NCBI GenBank assembly: GCA_012934845.2
Contig: WNNJ02001708.1
Span: forward strand, 124,001 to 188,000
DNA length: 64,000 bases
From: Pomphorhynchus laevis
Taxonomy: Eukaryota; Acanthocephala; Palaeacanthocephala; Echinorhynchida; Pomphorhynchidae
Direction: 5' to 3'
Positions 1 through 15,100 of the stretch are shown piece after piece. The notes beneath the pieces were generated by a model. It was not told where the DNA came from. It ran no database searches and was given only the letters and a program-made list of their open reading frames with translations. The position numbers were made by a program, and so were the translations under genes. Position 1 is the first letter of the stretch; each line of letters opens with the position of its first letter.

Positions 1-132
1 ACTAATAAGCCATAATCATTCGTTAAGGGAAATGTCTCTAGTAATGAATGATTAATAAATTCAATCCAACTCTTCTGTAATGCCATAATTAAACTATTCC
101 CAAAACATGCGGAATATAATATCGGACGTTGT
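1..132 (-). CDS. THADA: THADA-like gene, exon running off the left edge
   Basis: Acceptor ..gattttag lies at 133-134. Read in phase 2 the exon is open to base 1 and gives QRPILYSACFGNSLIMAL. This weakly matches the family motif ATRRSAGIPFYIQALL, which should come next in order. The rest of the gene (roughly the C-terminal third in vertebrates) is outside the window. Confidence 0.55.
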
Positions 133-3100
133 CTAAAATCACAGTGTTAATGATTCAATGTTTTGCCTACGTTTGATCTTAAAGGACCATACTCATCTTG
201 ACTTATCTTTAAAGGGGAAAGTTAATAAATAAGTTGAATTTTATATATCGACTAAGATTGGTTCTAAGGCAGGATAAAAGTAAATCTCTTTCGTTAATGT
301 TGTTTTCCAATCAACTAAATGAAATGTACTTGTCCAATTAAAGCTCGTTTTAAAGAATGATGGCAAAGAAATGATGGCAATAAAATACAAAACGGTGAAA
401 ATTTTTCACATCCAATGTTTTACTTGCTATTGATCTTGAAGGAGCATATCTATCTTGAGTTCGTTTTAAACTGGAAATAATAGAGTCAGCATCGATAAAC
501 AAATATAGGATGAGTCACAACTCTGTCGACGTAGTCTAATAAAAGTGTATCAGTTTATATATCATTTAAAACTAGATATAGTTCTGCCTTGTGCCTGATC
601 AAACGGCTGCTTCTGTTGATAGAACAGATAAAGTATCTTTGAATTATAAGATTGCATAGCTGATGAAGCAAATCTTTTACTTACTATAGCCAATTACTTT
701 TATTTCCCTCGAAATAATTATCGATCTTGGATTGTCGGATTAATGCATCTTCATAAATACTTACCATTTCGTTGGCTTTCCATTTTTCTAAATGTTGCTC
801 GAGCGCATTTCTGATACTTTGAGTTGAAATTTTTGTAGAACGCACTGGGAAAATATAGTTGCTATTATTAATCATGTATTATCCAGATTACTTTTATTTT
901 CTTTTATCCTGACTCGCTTTGTGGTAATTGCAATAGATACCAATCTGTATAAGAATATCTGTATAATTTATTATAAGTTACAATGATGCTTGCTGTTCAA
1001 GTAACAGTGGAACCTAGACAATGATTATTGTGCATATCGAGTTTATCAAGCATATTCCGTATAGCATCTTGGCGCCCTATAATTCGAGGTTTATAATTTT
1101 AAATAGTAAATACTTAATCCATTATTGATAAAAAATTATTGGAGTTGTGAAAATGCTAATAGAAATTAGCGAAATATCAATAAAAAGATTTCTACTTTAT
1201 TTTGATCCAGCTCCAATAATTCTTTATGGTTTATAACTCTTGCCACAACGAAATCATCGACATACAGCAGCATCAACTTACATAAGATAGTTCCCTCTCA
1301 AAAGATTTTAACAATCCTTTTCAAAAATGTCAGTTATATTTCCCAAGTTATAAAAATACTAAACATTTTGTTTAGTATCACAAAATTAAGCTGTTAAAAC
1401 TTTTGTTCAATTAATTTATTTGCTTAATGAAATTTTTTAATTATTAATATAAAAATTAAAAATATTAATAACTTTGAATTTATTATAAATATCAATTATA
1501 AAAAATTATATATTAATTATATTAATGTTAAGCCAAAAAAATATTATAAAAATCAAGAACTTAATTCCAAAACATTTTAGAATAAAACATTAAAAATAAA
1601 AAATAAAATAAAAAATAAAATATTGAGCTGAAGAAAATTTACCTATAAATAGCGTCAACCATTTGACAAAATCCAATATGCGCGGATTCAAATGTTCCGT
1701 GATGACGAGAGTGTAGCATTAATAATTCAAAAGCGTCTTTAATCTCCAATATCTGTAGCAGACAAATATTTACAAACTTGTAATAAACGTAAAGCAATTA
1801 CGGTTTATGATTTGGTAACATTTTTATACAAAATGGTAACATATTCTTATCACAAGAATATGTTTATTACTTCATATTAAGTAACTTTTATTTAATAAAA
1901 AAAATTAAATAAAAATAATACTTCAGATCTTAAAAAAAATATTTTTTTTTATTTTAAACATTTTAATAAGACTTTAATTCTCGATAGCGCCCTTTAATCG
2001 TTGGAATAATGATCGTATACAATAACCTTCTTTATGCAAATCTATGAAGGAATTTTTTATATTACTTTTGATGCAATTTAGATAATGATTTAATTGTTAT
2101 AATGTTTCAGACGGTTAATGTTTTGACCGTTTGCAGTACAAAATCACGAAAAATAAAGAACTTTTGTTTTTTTTTATTTCGGATATAAACGCTTATTAAA
2201 GCGTTTATACATAAAGCCTTCGAAAGTTTTAATAAAATAAAAACTAAATAAAAATCCTTGTTCCTTTTAATAAATACAAAAACACGAAATGCACCAGAAG
2301 AGTTTAAGAAAAAGAACACGAAAATATCAATATTGATAATTGTTTTCTGCTAAAACAATCGAGTAATGTGCAAGTTTTAATAAAGAAATGCTGTTGAATT
2401 CAAATTCTTGAACTCAAAGTTCAAGAATAATCACTTATTTTTCAAAGCATATACTTTGTAGATTTATATTAATGACGTAACTTTCATTTTTTAAACATAA
2501 TGCTAAAAAAACAGTAAAAAGAATTCATTTTCGAAACTAACCTGAGATAAAGACAAAATTTCTTTCGTACTATGTAAGAGAGGAATGCAGTCTGCACATA
2601 ACTTTCCCATGATCAATGACAATTCTTTTGCGGTTCGCCAACAGCACACTAGCAGTAGTTGATTGCTGATTGAAATATCATCTCAAAAATGCTAATAAAT
2701 CCAAATACTGATCAAATACTAGGATTTTCTAGGTACCTCTAGTTTGCTTATCCATGGGAACAATACCTTCAGGAGCTTTGTTACCAACAACAGGAATTAT
2801 AACATCACATGTTGGTCTTATAATTTCGTAAATTTGATAATATGATTTCTGTAATTGACTAGCGTAATTGATGCCGAAATCCAAATTGTAAGAACTAGTA
2901 GGATTATATGATTCTAGCGTACCATCAGGCAAAAGAGCACGAACACATGACAGTAATCCAAACAGGGGATTCTCGCACAATTTACTGACACCGAATTTTA
3001 CGATCGAATCTAATTGTTGTTTGTAAATGTCGATTACAATTGTTAGACGATTACAATTGTTATTTTTTGTAACGTATTTAATGCACAAAGAAGACCATAG

Positions 3101-6100
3101 CGCTAATAAACATCCAGATGACACCAGTGATGGACGAGTACTCTGACATTGAGTCAATGCCTGATTCCACATTTCGTAAACAGCATACTCATTCTAAACG
3201 TATAGGAATTTGAACCAAATGATATCAGACAAACAAAACTAAAATTTAAACAAATATATGACAAGATATATCTTGAATCATCAAAATGCTTCGTGATCGA
3301 ATGTTGGCGCTATGTCACGAGGAAATAGGTCACAGTACAAACAGGTAATTCTGACGAGTAGCTTGATTTAAATTCTACGCTATTAAAATCATCACCTCGG
3401 TGATCGCGAAGTATACCATTAGTCTATCTTAAACTACTTTAACACTGCAGGTGATATATTTGGCATTATTATATTAATCAGAAAGAATTTCAATACAACT
3501 TTTTTGATATTACACACGAACAGGAAAGTGTAAACCTGCATGCTGTTTTAAAATTTATTCTGTAAGCTTAACCCGAAATGAGCCTATCACAGACGCCCAG
3601 CCCACCATGAGGAGTTTCGACCTTAGTCCACTCATACTACAGGGTGTTCTCATCAGTGTGGCCCTGTTGCTACACAACTTCGATAATACTCAATCCTAAA
3701 AAACAACCCATTGAAAACGCCCATTGGGGGCTAGGCGTTTGTGGTAGGCGCATTCCGGATTAAGCTTACCGACAAAGTTTGTAAAAAAGCATGCAGGTTT
3801 AGACTTTCCTGTTAATGTGTAATACTGAAAAAGTAAAGTTAATTATTTTACTAACAGGTTGTTTTTAGTTGTTAATTAACAACTAAAAAGTTGTTTTGAA
3901 ATTCTTTCCGATAAATATGGTTAAATAAAAAATTTTAATTTAAACAAATATAGTTTAATTTAAACATGGGGAATGTCCTGGAAGTACAATGTTCTGTGAA
4001 GATAGATAAGTTTCTATATTCTTCGAAGTATATCTTGCAATGTGTATCATCAAAGTGATGACGCATATAATTGATCGTTTACTAATGGAACAAGTAGAAG
4101 TTTCAATTAATTTTAATTTTAATACTTAATTGCAAGGCATATCTTGATATCTTGCAAGGCATATATATATCTTGCAAGATATGTAAGGCACATCGTGATG
4201 TTTTATTTTTTTAAAAACTTTAGATAATAGAAATTTATTACAAAAATCCTCGAGCAAATTCTACAAAGCCTAATTCGTCTTAGTGACACATCCCCACAAG
4301 TATATTCACAGTTGATATCTTCAAAAAGAAAAAGCGGTCTGGTGGATAATCAAATGAATAGTCAACCTTTATCTAATAAGGATTCTGTTAATCGCCAAGC
4401 AATAGACAAACAGCTTATGCAACACCAGCATCTCAAAATTTACAATACTCAAATCAAGTTTATACTGCTTCGTTGTATTAACCATTAGATCGTCTTCATC
4501 CCCAGCAACATCAGCCGACAAATCAACAATCAAACCAAACTCAAGGATAACTTTATGCATCCGAACTTGTACAAATACAGACAGTGGGATTCCATAGCCG
4601 TGATACTAATCTTGTACTAATATCTTGTACTAATATCTTGTACTAATATCTTGTACTAATCCATACTAATATGGCTTTAGAACGTATTAAAGATTCTTGT
4701 AATTTTGTAATTAACTAATTTTAAATAAAAAAAGATTTGAAGAGGCTAAATCCACCGATAATGATAAGGGACTCTCCTTATCAGATAACGAGGGCTTCTC
4801 TTGTAAAAGTCGGCTTGACAAACTATATACAGATTCTGAAACTATTGTTTATATTCTGACATATCATAAAATTATGAAAAAATATTATTATGATAATGCA
4901 TACCGAAGAATATCATAGTCCAAATTCGACGAAGTAAGTTCTAACAAGTAATCTTGCAAAAAAGGCCGCGGAAATTTTCAAATAATTATGTTATTCAAGA
5001 ATAATTAATAAATCAGTAAAAGTATCGACTGATGTAGATTATCATTTCATACCTGAAATGATAATATTAGTCTTACAACCGAAGATAATTTTAAATTTAT
5101 GAACTATTAAATTGAATTGTTAAAATTTCAAAACATTAATTTTAAATATTAATTCAAATATAGATTAATCAATAGAATCTAAACAAAATAAATCGCAGGT
5201 GATTTTTATTTTACAAATATTTAAAGATTAAACTGATTATTAATCAAATGATTAAATTATGAAATTTTTAAATAAACAAATATTAAGATTTATATAATAT
5301 CAAATTTTTTAAATTTTACGTCTACATCAACATTTTTGATTTAAACAAACTGAGCTAGTATAACGAAGATACCGCTCTTTACAAGCAAGGAATTAGTTTT
5401 GATTGCTACGATTTCATATAGTTTAATTTCATAATTTCATATTGCTACGAAATAAACTTCTTACCATAATAAGTAAATATATGTTTATTTATTAAATACG
5501 TACAATTCTTCAATAACAAAAAAGTCAACAAAGTATTTAAGAAAGTATTTATTTCTAATAAAGAAAACATTACCTGCTTTTTATAAACTACATCGCCGAG
5601 TTTTAACAGAATGTCAAAACTTTGTTTACGATTTCTATCGTATGAATTATTAAAGCATAAGATTAGTTTTTCGTGGTAATGATAAAACAAATTATCATTG
5701 AATCGAATTTCTTCCGTGTCTAAAATAAAAGTATTAAATTTCGCAATTAAAGACAAATGAACTAGAAATAAATAAACGATTAAATAAATAAAACGATTCC
5801 AAAATATTATGAAAAATATATAATAACGTATTATGAACGAAATTTCTTAATCCTATAATATTAAAGAAATATGATAACATAATGTATTTAAAAATAGAAA
5901 GTATTAAAGAAATTCATAGAATTGAAATTTAAAAAATTTAGAAAACTATAAAGATCAGATCATATAACTGAGCCGACGTATTTTATACTATACATAAATA
6001 AAGATAAATAATAAATAATGATATAAGATTTAATGCGATAAATATTTATATCAAGTTAAAATTTAAAATTGAAATTTAAAATTAAAAAGTGGAATGTATT

Positions 6101-9100
6101 AAATTGACCAATAAAAGACGATGTATCAGAACAAGGATTAGAGGTCTTCAGAAGAAATTGCTGTGCTAGCAGGTATCGTCCCTAATTCTTCGATCCAGCA
6201 AAGCAGCGGTAATGACGTATTTCCTCTGATAAAATTTGATATAGTGTATCTTATTCTAATGCAAAGCATATTGTTTATTATCTATCTATAAAATGTCTCG
6301 CGTAATAGTTTAAATTTATTTTTAATATTATTGTGTTGATTTATATATTTTACTATTTTCTGCTTGATGTTATTTTTATAGTAACCTAGTTTAAAATATG
6401 CATCTATTAAATTATTTAAATGATTTTAAAGAAAACCAATATCGTTACAAATTGTTGCAATTCTTAAAATTTCATTATTTAATGTATTATATTTTATATT
6501 ATATGGTATATAATATGGTATATTTAAATTAATATAAATAAATAAATAAATTGAAAATAGTTTTAATTGATGCTAATTTAATGTTCATACCTTATTTATC
6601 ATTAATATTGATTTTATTTAGAATGAGGCTACCTGGATAAATTTGTTGGCTTATTGAATAAAAATTGCTAGAACTAAATACACATATATAATCAATATAT
6701 CAAAACATACATTTCATATCTTTATATAATTTAGATTTATTTTTTAAACAGTATGAACGAATTCATATTCTCTAAACCTTAAAAATATGTCAGCTATAAT
6801 TATACTACTATTACCTTCCATTGGTACACCTTTTATTTGTCTAAATATAGATGTCCCTACTATTAAATTATTTAAATGATGCCATTAGTATACGTATTAG
6901 TAAATAATTATAAATATTATAATTATAATATTATATTATAATATTATAATATTTTATGTAATATTTTTTAAAGAACTTCAAAAATAAAAAAAAACTTAAA
7001 CTTTAATATATCAAAATTAAATAATTAAATAATTAATAATTATAAATAATAAATAATTGTTATAATATTTTTTATAATTTAAATCAAGTTAAAATAAAAA
7101 ATTGAAATTTAAAGTAAAAACCATTTTTATGAATTGACTAATAAATATCAGAAGTTGTATAAGAATAAGGATTAGTGATTTTAATATAAACGGATATATA
7201 ACGTATTTATTATTATTTATAAATCGAAAAAATGCTAAATAGAAATTATAAAAAAAATAAATAAATAATATATAATTGCTATATAATACAGCAATTATAT
7301 AGCAATTATATATCAGGAGTAACTAAAATGTTTGCTATCGCAAATACATCTTCAATTCCGTTACAAATGCACCATTATAAATTGTTATATAATTTATATC
7401 AAGTTAAAATCAAAAGTTGAAATTTTAAATAAAAGTCATTTTTATGAAGTGACTAATAAATAACATACGTTGTATTAGAATATGGATTATGAGTCATCAG
7501 AAGGAACTGCTATGCTATCAGGTATATATATATGATATCTTTAATATCATATTAAAATATGATCTGTATCTTAATAGATTATTATAATAATAGATTAATA
7601 TTTAAATTATTTGTAAATCTGAAAAACAGATTTTTTACTCCTAAAATTCATCAGTAAGATTTATGATTCCAAAAACTTATCAGCGAACCAATGATGCCAT
7701 GTAATATCTAAATGCTTGGTATTTGTAACAAATTCCACTGAATGTAATTTTTAGTGAAATTCAATAAAATTCGATGATAAATAAGAGCGGGCAATGACAA
7801 AAGTACATAAATTTTACGATGATAAAAGTACATAAATTTTCTAGTAAAAATCTGCTTGGGTTACTTTTAATCATTCAAATATTATAGAGATTAATCACTT
7901 TATATATGTGTCACTGAATTATACATAAGATTACATTATATTTAAGGAATATTAATAAAATTCTGAATTGAAATATAAAGCTAATTACAAATCCAACATT
8001 TAAATAAGCATTATCATTAGCAATTTACCTGGTTTGAAGTGAATGTATTGAAGGTATTTATCGATAATCATCAAAGCTACGTTTATTTGTGAATAACTAG
8101 AATTATCTTGCAGTGAAAAAATAACGAACTTTAGCAAAGACGAAAGAAATGACTGTAAAAAATACAAAAATATAGACTAAACTTAAAATATTAACGGATT
8201 CATATTACTTTATATATATTGAACACATTGGCATTACTATTTGTTCGTCTCTTTACAAAACGAATACTTTCGTATATTCTAACAAAGAACTTTTCGAAGA
8301 TACTGGCAAATAGTTTATAAGATAAAAGAAAAATTAGTGTACCTTGGTCATGATAAAGTCAAGTTCATGACGAAATGCAGCAGTTGACACGTGGATATTA
8401 AATCGGAAAAATTCTAGTACAAGCTCAAATGAACGCTCATCGTATATGTCAGTAGTCTTTCTTGATGGTAAACAAACGATATTCAACGCACATAATGCGA
8501 ACTAAAAAAATATTAAAAAGTTAAAAACATCAAAAATATTCAATGCATTATTACATCGGTGCGAGCTGATTTTATACACGATTCAAGATCGTCCATCGAT
8601 ATAATTTGTCTTTTCTCACATTTATCACAAAGCAGTTTACTAATCCACATGCGCAATTCGAAATCTAGAAAAACAAAGACATTTTTCTGTATAAACATTT
8701 TAAACAATATTATGGACTATCATTTCGTCAGAGTCTATTTCACAGACTATCAGCTATACGTTTAATATAATCAGAATTAAAAAAGTTATCGATTTTTATA
8801 AAGTGATATTGGCTTTATCATCATTTAATGATTGCCATGAATTATGTATTCTCTGAATTAATAGCTTTACACAAAAATCACCGTTGTTCCCTTTGTGTTT
8901 ATTCGCACGTAAATTTTTGTGCAAATAAAATGTGAAATTTAAAAATTTAGATTTTAAAATTTTGAGCATCGCGGCTGAATTTATAGACGCAATGGTAAAA
9001 GATTCAATCTAACCAGCAGGAAAAAAATATTTATTTTTAAATTGATTTAATTATCTACTGATTTTGCAGAAATTAATAAATTACTAGATAAATATATTAT

Positions 9101-12100
9101 CAAATTAATTGTTTATAGATAATTCTTCTATTAATTTTTCTCCATAAAACATTCGTAAATGTTAGATGATTACTTATATAAAGGAATAATCTAATGTATA
9201 AGAATGTATTCTCTGCACTTTTAACTAAACAAAAATAACAAAAAATAACACGATACCATTCTCGTTCATTGCAAATATCTGAATCAAGTTGGCGTTTACT
9301 TTTATTAAGCCAGGAAACAACACCTTAAATAATCATAAACTTTAAATTTAGAACACACAGCAAACAGCACCTCTTTAATAAGTTGCTTAGATTTGTGTGA
9401 ACACCGGCTGTACTGACGAAAAATCGGATTCAAGAGATACTCTCTTAACGACTTTTCATCTTTTTTAGTAGTGAGAAGTTTAAACAGACAGATTATTAGT
9501 TCAGATATCTAAACATATAATTTTTAATAAAACATTTTCATTCCAAAAAAATGATTTTTAATAATTTTAACAATTAAAGAGTAATTAATAATTAATAATT
9601 AAACTATTAGAAATTAAAAAATAATTATTAATAATTAAAAAATTACATTTAATTTAATTATTTAATTATTTAATTAATAATTATTAAATTTAATTATAAC
9701 ATGAAATATTTAAAAATAATTTTTAATTCTTACGTAAAATGAAAATAAAGTAAATACCAAATAAAGTGAGTTTTTTAGTATTTTAAATACCAGAACAATT
9801 CTCAATTTTCTAGGCCACCTGCGATGTTGAAGTCAACAAAACCAACTTCTATAGTTTCAAAAAAATATTAAGGACTACGATTGACAAACGTAGAATATAA
9901 AAACTACGCTTTTATTTTTAAAAATATAAAGGATTTATTAAAGAGCCAAGATTTTTATAATTTTTTAATTCTACTTCTCTTGTAGATTCATAAATTTCCT
10001 AGAGAAATTTATAATTTAGAAATTTACGATATCTAGAGAAAACTAGAACTTAAAAAAACTAGAAATTAAAGAAATATATCTTTTACATTTATTAATTCGA
10101 ATTTATAAAGAAATAAATCGTTAATTATTTTAAATTGACTACTTAATTAAATTAAAATTATTTTATTAAAAATTATTTAATTAATATTTTCTCAAAGAAT
10201 AAAAGAGTAATTCATAAATAAATGATTAAATTTAATTTATAAGCTATTTCCGGTTAGAATCACGCTATGACCAAAATATTTACAAAATATATTATTGTCT
10301 CTACCGAAAAATAAACAGAGATTAATTCTTTAATTAACTTTTCACCTTGCAGCTTCTTAAAAAATTTTATATTTTTATCAGTGACTTATTTAGATCTAAC
10401 TGAAAAGTTAAAGATATAAAATTTTAGATAAAGCCTCAAGTCGAAACATCATGTTCAATAAACTAACACCTAAACTTCAAAGTTTGTGTTCACTCAAATA
10501 GGCCTATTAAAGTAGAACCATTATAAAGTATCTACAAAGCAGAAAGTGTCATTTAAGATTAGATCGATTTTATCAAGGTACCGAACAGAATTTCAAATTA
10601 TTGTGAACCTAAGACGTCGCTAGTTTAATTTACACTATTAAAGATAAATATTTTTATTAAATATATTAAATTTATTAAACAAATGTTAACAAATTTTATC
10701 CATTTTAAATAAGTATGTCTTATATAAAGGTATTGGTTTTTGCATGAATATATAAAATCAAACTTTTAAGTTACATTTTTATAAATGTAATAAATTTACA
10801 TACTTTTTTTTAATAAAAGAAGGTATATAAAAGTATATACTTTAATATAATTTATTTATTTTTTTTAAAAAGTATATCAAATAAATGTTTATATATTATA
10901 TAAATTAATAAATTCTATTTTTATTAAAAAAAATTTAATAACATATTTTTTAAAGAACGGTTTTTAATAGAAAATAGATTTATCTCTGTACATCTCATTT
11001 AAATTTATAAAATAAATGTAAAATTTCCATATAAAAGTAGTTATAACGTGGTGCTTTTGTATAGAGCACCACGTTATAACGTGGTGCTCTATACAATTAG
11101 AGCACCACATTATAAGCACCACTATATTACGTATATTACATTATACGTAATATAGTGTTTCGTCAATTGGCATTATTGCTAAAAATGATAATCAGATAAC
11201 TAGAAAGAACGATTATTGAATATCCGATACGTCAACTGCTGACAGTTTAGTTTCTATCATCAAAATCTTATAATTGATTATTATTAATTAATAATTTATT
11301 AATTTTTGCTATTATGTTTTATAGCAGCTAAAATAATTGTTTGAAAAAATTTAATATATTTAATTTAATTCTTAGTTTTTAAGAATAAACTATTTTTTAT
11401 ATTGTTTTTACAATTATAACGTATTACAACGTAAACACTATTTATATAAATGTTATGCTTGCAGAATATGTTGCAAAAAATTTAAGAGTACAAGTTACTC
11501 ACCTGATTTCCATTAGCGCGGTCGTACATAACATTAATATCAATAAAATTGCCCGCGTGTTTAAAGATATATTCTGAATTAAATATCTGAGCGATCATAA
11601 TAAGAGTTCGGCATTTAGATCGCCTGTCCCAAGAAATGGAAAGCATTTTATTGGTGAGATCTTCGACAACACGGCATTGTACTAGTAAACACCCAGCAAA
11701 TTAAGAAAGTAAGTAAAGTTTTATTACATCCACAAGATGAATAATGAATGCCTAGATATGTGTAAATTATATCTTCACAGTGTCGGCGAATTGACTGCAT
11801 ACAATCATAATAACAAATTGAACGAGTTCTGAGAAACTTACAGCATTGCCTGTATCAAGCATTTCCATCGCTAATGGCACAATTTCTTTCATGGCACTAC
11901 AACAACTGAATTTGATGTCTTTTGCAAATCGAATTCTAAAAGACAATTCAGTAATAAAGTTTATAATATGTTTTAAAAAATATTTAAAACCATCGCTTAT
12001 ATTTTAAAACTTAATAGACATCATTTTACAATATAAAATTATAATTATCTTCCGACAAAATTTGTTTTATATTCAAATTTCATTTCGTAAGCAAATTATA

Positions 12101-15100
12101 TAATAAGCAAATTATATTAGATATTAATCTAACAACATATTTACATCTAGAGTAACGATGAAACATTGAAAATTTGTTGGATATATTATAGACGTCGTAT
12201 TAGTAATAAGCTGCACTTTATGTTAAAAAATAGTTAAAGTTAATTTTTTAATAAATTATATAATTTATATAAATTAAATAATTAAAAAAAAATATAATAA
12301 TAAATATAGTTATTACAGGAACAAAGAAGCAGAAATTATTCTTTTTTTGATAAAAATTCTATATTTTGATAGCTCCTGCTATCAACATCAGAATTACAAT
12401 AAAATGTTTCACTTTTTTTGTGAAGCATTTTATTGTAATTCTAATAGCAGGAGCTATTGAAATATAGAATTTTTATCAAAAAAAGGATAATTTCTGCTTC
12501 TTTGTTCCTGTAATAACTATATATTTGAAATAAAAGAAGATAATGGGTATAGTACTTATTATATAAAAATAAATGTAAATTTAATAAATACGTTATAAAT
12601 TTAATTTATATAATTTCTATAATATAATTTAAATTATAAATATTATATTTTTATATAATTTTAATACTAATTATACACAGTTTCGATCTCTAAAAGAACA
12701 TAATTTTTGAGAAGATTTCATTGAAAACAAAAATTGTAAATTTGGGATGAATTATCGATGATACAATGAATTATTAGGTAATTAAAAAATTAATTACCTG
12801 TATTGCTTGATAAATTCCCTAATGCATTTAACTTGGATTAAATCTATTCGTTCATTGTATCTAACAAGAAATGATAAAATGTAAAAATCGTTACGAGTTA
12901 CTAAGCAAACCGTATTGACTGAATGGAAATAACAATTTGATAAATTGATGTATATATTTGATTGATAATGTCATTGTTGAATTTTAAGCAAGGTATGTTA
13001 CATATGATACCATGTAAAATGCATAATCGTATTTCCAAATTAGAATAAGATTGGATTGTATCGACAATAGTAAAGACCTAAATGTAACATGTTTTTAACA
13101 AAATAAAAATGCTCTACGGTAATAAATCAAGATTTTCGATACAGGATTCGACATATTAATTGGTTTGTTATATTGTTTGATCACATTGGGATCAAATACT
13201 TCTATCATAATACTTCCACCAGCAGTTACATTAATATTATTTTTTCTTCCTATTATTAATTTATTAATTAGATTTTGATTAAAACGTATTTGAACAAATA
13301 TGGCGTCTTAGCTCTGTGCAACCAAAAAAACAAATTACTGCAACCAAATTAACCACGAAGCATAATAATTAAATTTGTAAAAAGTTTATTTTCTGATAAT
13401 TTAAATATATTTTAAATAAATTGAAGTAATAAATAGTTTTATAGCAAGATTATTATTGTTTGTATCACAATTTTCCGGATTAATTATTCAGAATTAAGCG
13501 ATTAATTATTAATAAAAGCGATTAATTATTATTAATTATTTTAATTATTAATTATCAATAATTATTATTTATAAATTATTTATTTCCTTATAATTTAATT
13601 TACTATTAAAATACAAAAGAAAAGAAAATAAATAGAATATATCGCATTTACGAAGGCAGCTGTAATTGCATTCAACTGCACTTGATAAACTTGAGATATA
13701 ATATTTTATATTGAAAATAATCGTAAAATATTATATATCTACTATAATCTTTACAAACGACGAGTGAACATCCTAATTGCAACCCTTGCCCAACGACAAA
13801 TGTGTTTTAACTGCAGCACACCATACTGCATATATCGAGATTCGGTGATTAATGTGGAAATTCAATTGGTTGCATTCAAGGAAAGTGTCTAAAGCTCATC
13901 AGATTCATGTTATCCAAGTAGATCAACTGTTATGCATGCACAGTATCAAACAGATCACGAATATAACTTATATTCCTTGTTTAACGAAATAAGACATCGC
14001 TTATTCCGTTATTCATCGTTAAAAGTCATCGGTTATTCATTGAAAAGAATAAGGTATCGTACATAGTAACATTGTTTTATACATATGGAATTGTATTTCG
14101 ATAATCACGTTGTAATGCAAGTCACAAATTCGTCGCTACACTAGCGGATCTGCTTTTATGTAGTGCAAACTCAGATAACTTTGGTAGCAACTTGCTTCAG
14201 TTTGCAACTTATTATTTAGTCGAATAGTAAGACAAAACATTGTGATCAAGTCTTAAATGACCATGAACTTCATAAAATTTATCGTGCGGTGATAATTCTT
14301 CAAGGTAAAATAGTATAAAGAAACAAAATTGTGCAAGAATCACGTGGCATAAGAGCTTTATTGATGGCTAATGAAAAGGCATACTGCATGCATGCTGTCT
14401 TCTGATGGAATAAGAAATCGAATTCATCAATAGACAATAGAATTGAAGCTGATATGACACGGGATAAGTACTACACTATGTGGTTGGTTGGATTTATTCA
14501 TCTCTTGAGCTAAAGAATCTATTATCTGGAATGTGTGATCATCATCCTGATTTTATCGATTGATGCATAATCAATTATATTGGTGAGCAAAACAATTAAG
14601 GAAAGCGGAGGTCTATCTAGATTGGAGGCCAAAGACTGGTACATGATGCTTTACGAATATAAAACCTTGCAACTAGCAGATGATCTTGCAAAATTTGCGT
14701 CTCGAGTAGCGTCAAACGAAATTAGTCGACATAATTCAGCCGGGTTTACTGCAAGTCAGATTATCCCGTTGGACAAACAAAGAGTTCGTCCTATTGATAT
14801 TGGAAGGTAAGTCGAGGAATAATATTTAAATCAATTCTTCTAACTATAAAATCCGAGCTGTTCAATTATGCCGCTGCGATAGAATATGAAGCTAAGGCGG
14901 AAATTCATTCAATTAGAAAAACTTACGGATCATCAAATATTTGTGTGCTTCGGGTATATGCCAGCAAAACGTTTAATTCTATTTACCGTGAGATGGTATT
15001 AAATGATATGCCCAAAATTTGTCCTGCTTTAAAAAACTTTGACAAAATGGATTAACTTGCAAGATGAACTTATGGTATCCAAAGAATGATTTACACATGG

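Noticed and set aside
684-875. 63-codon single-exon reading on the minus strand
   Set aside because: It is better explained as a partial overlap with a possible spliced exon at 844-765; as a single open frame it crosses a consensus donor and has no motif.
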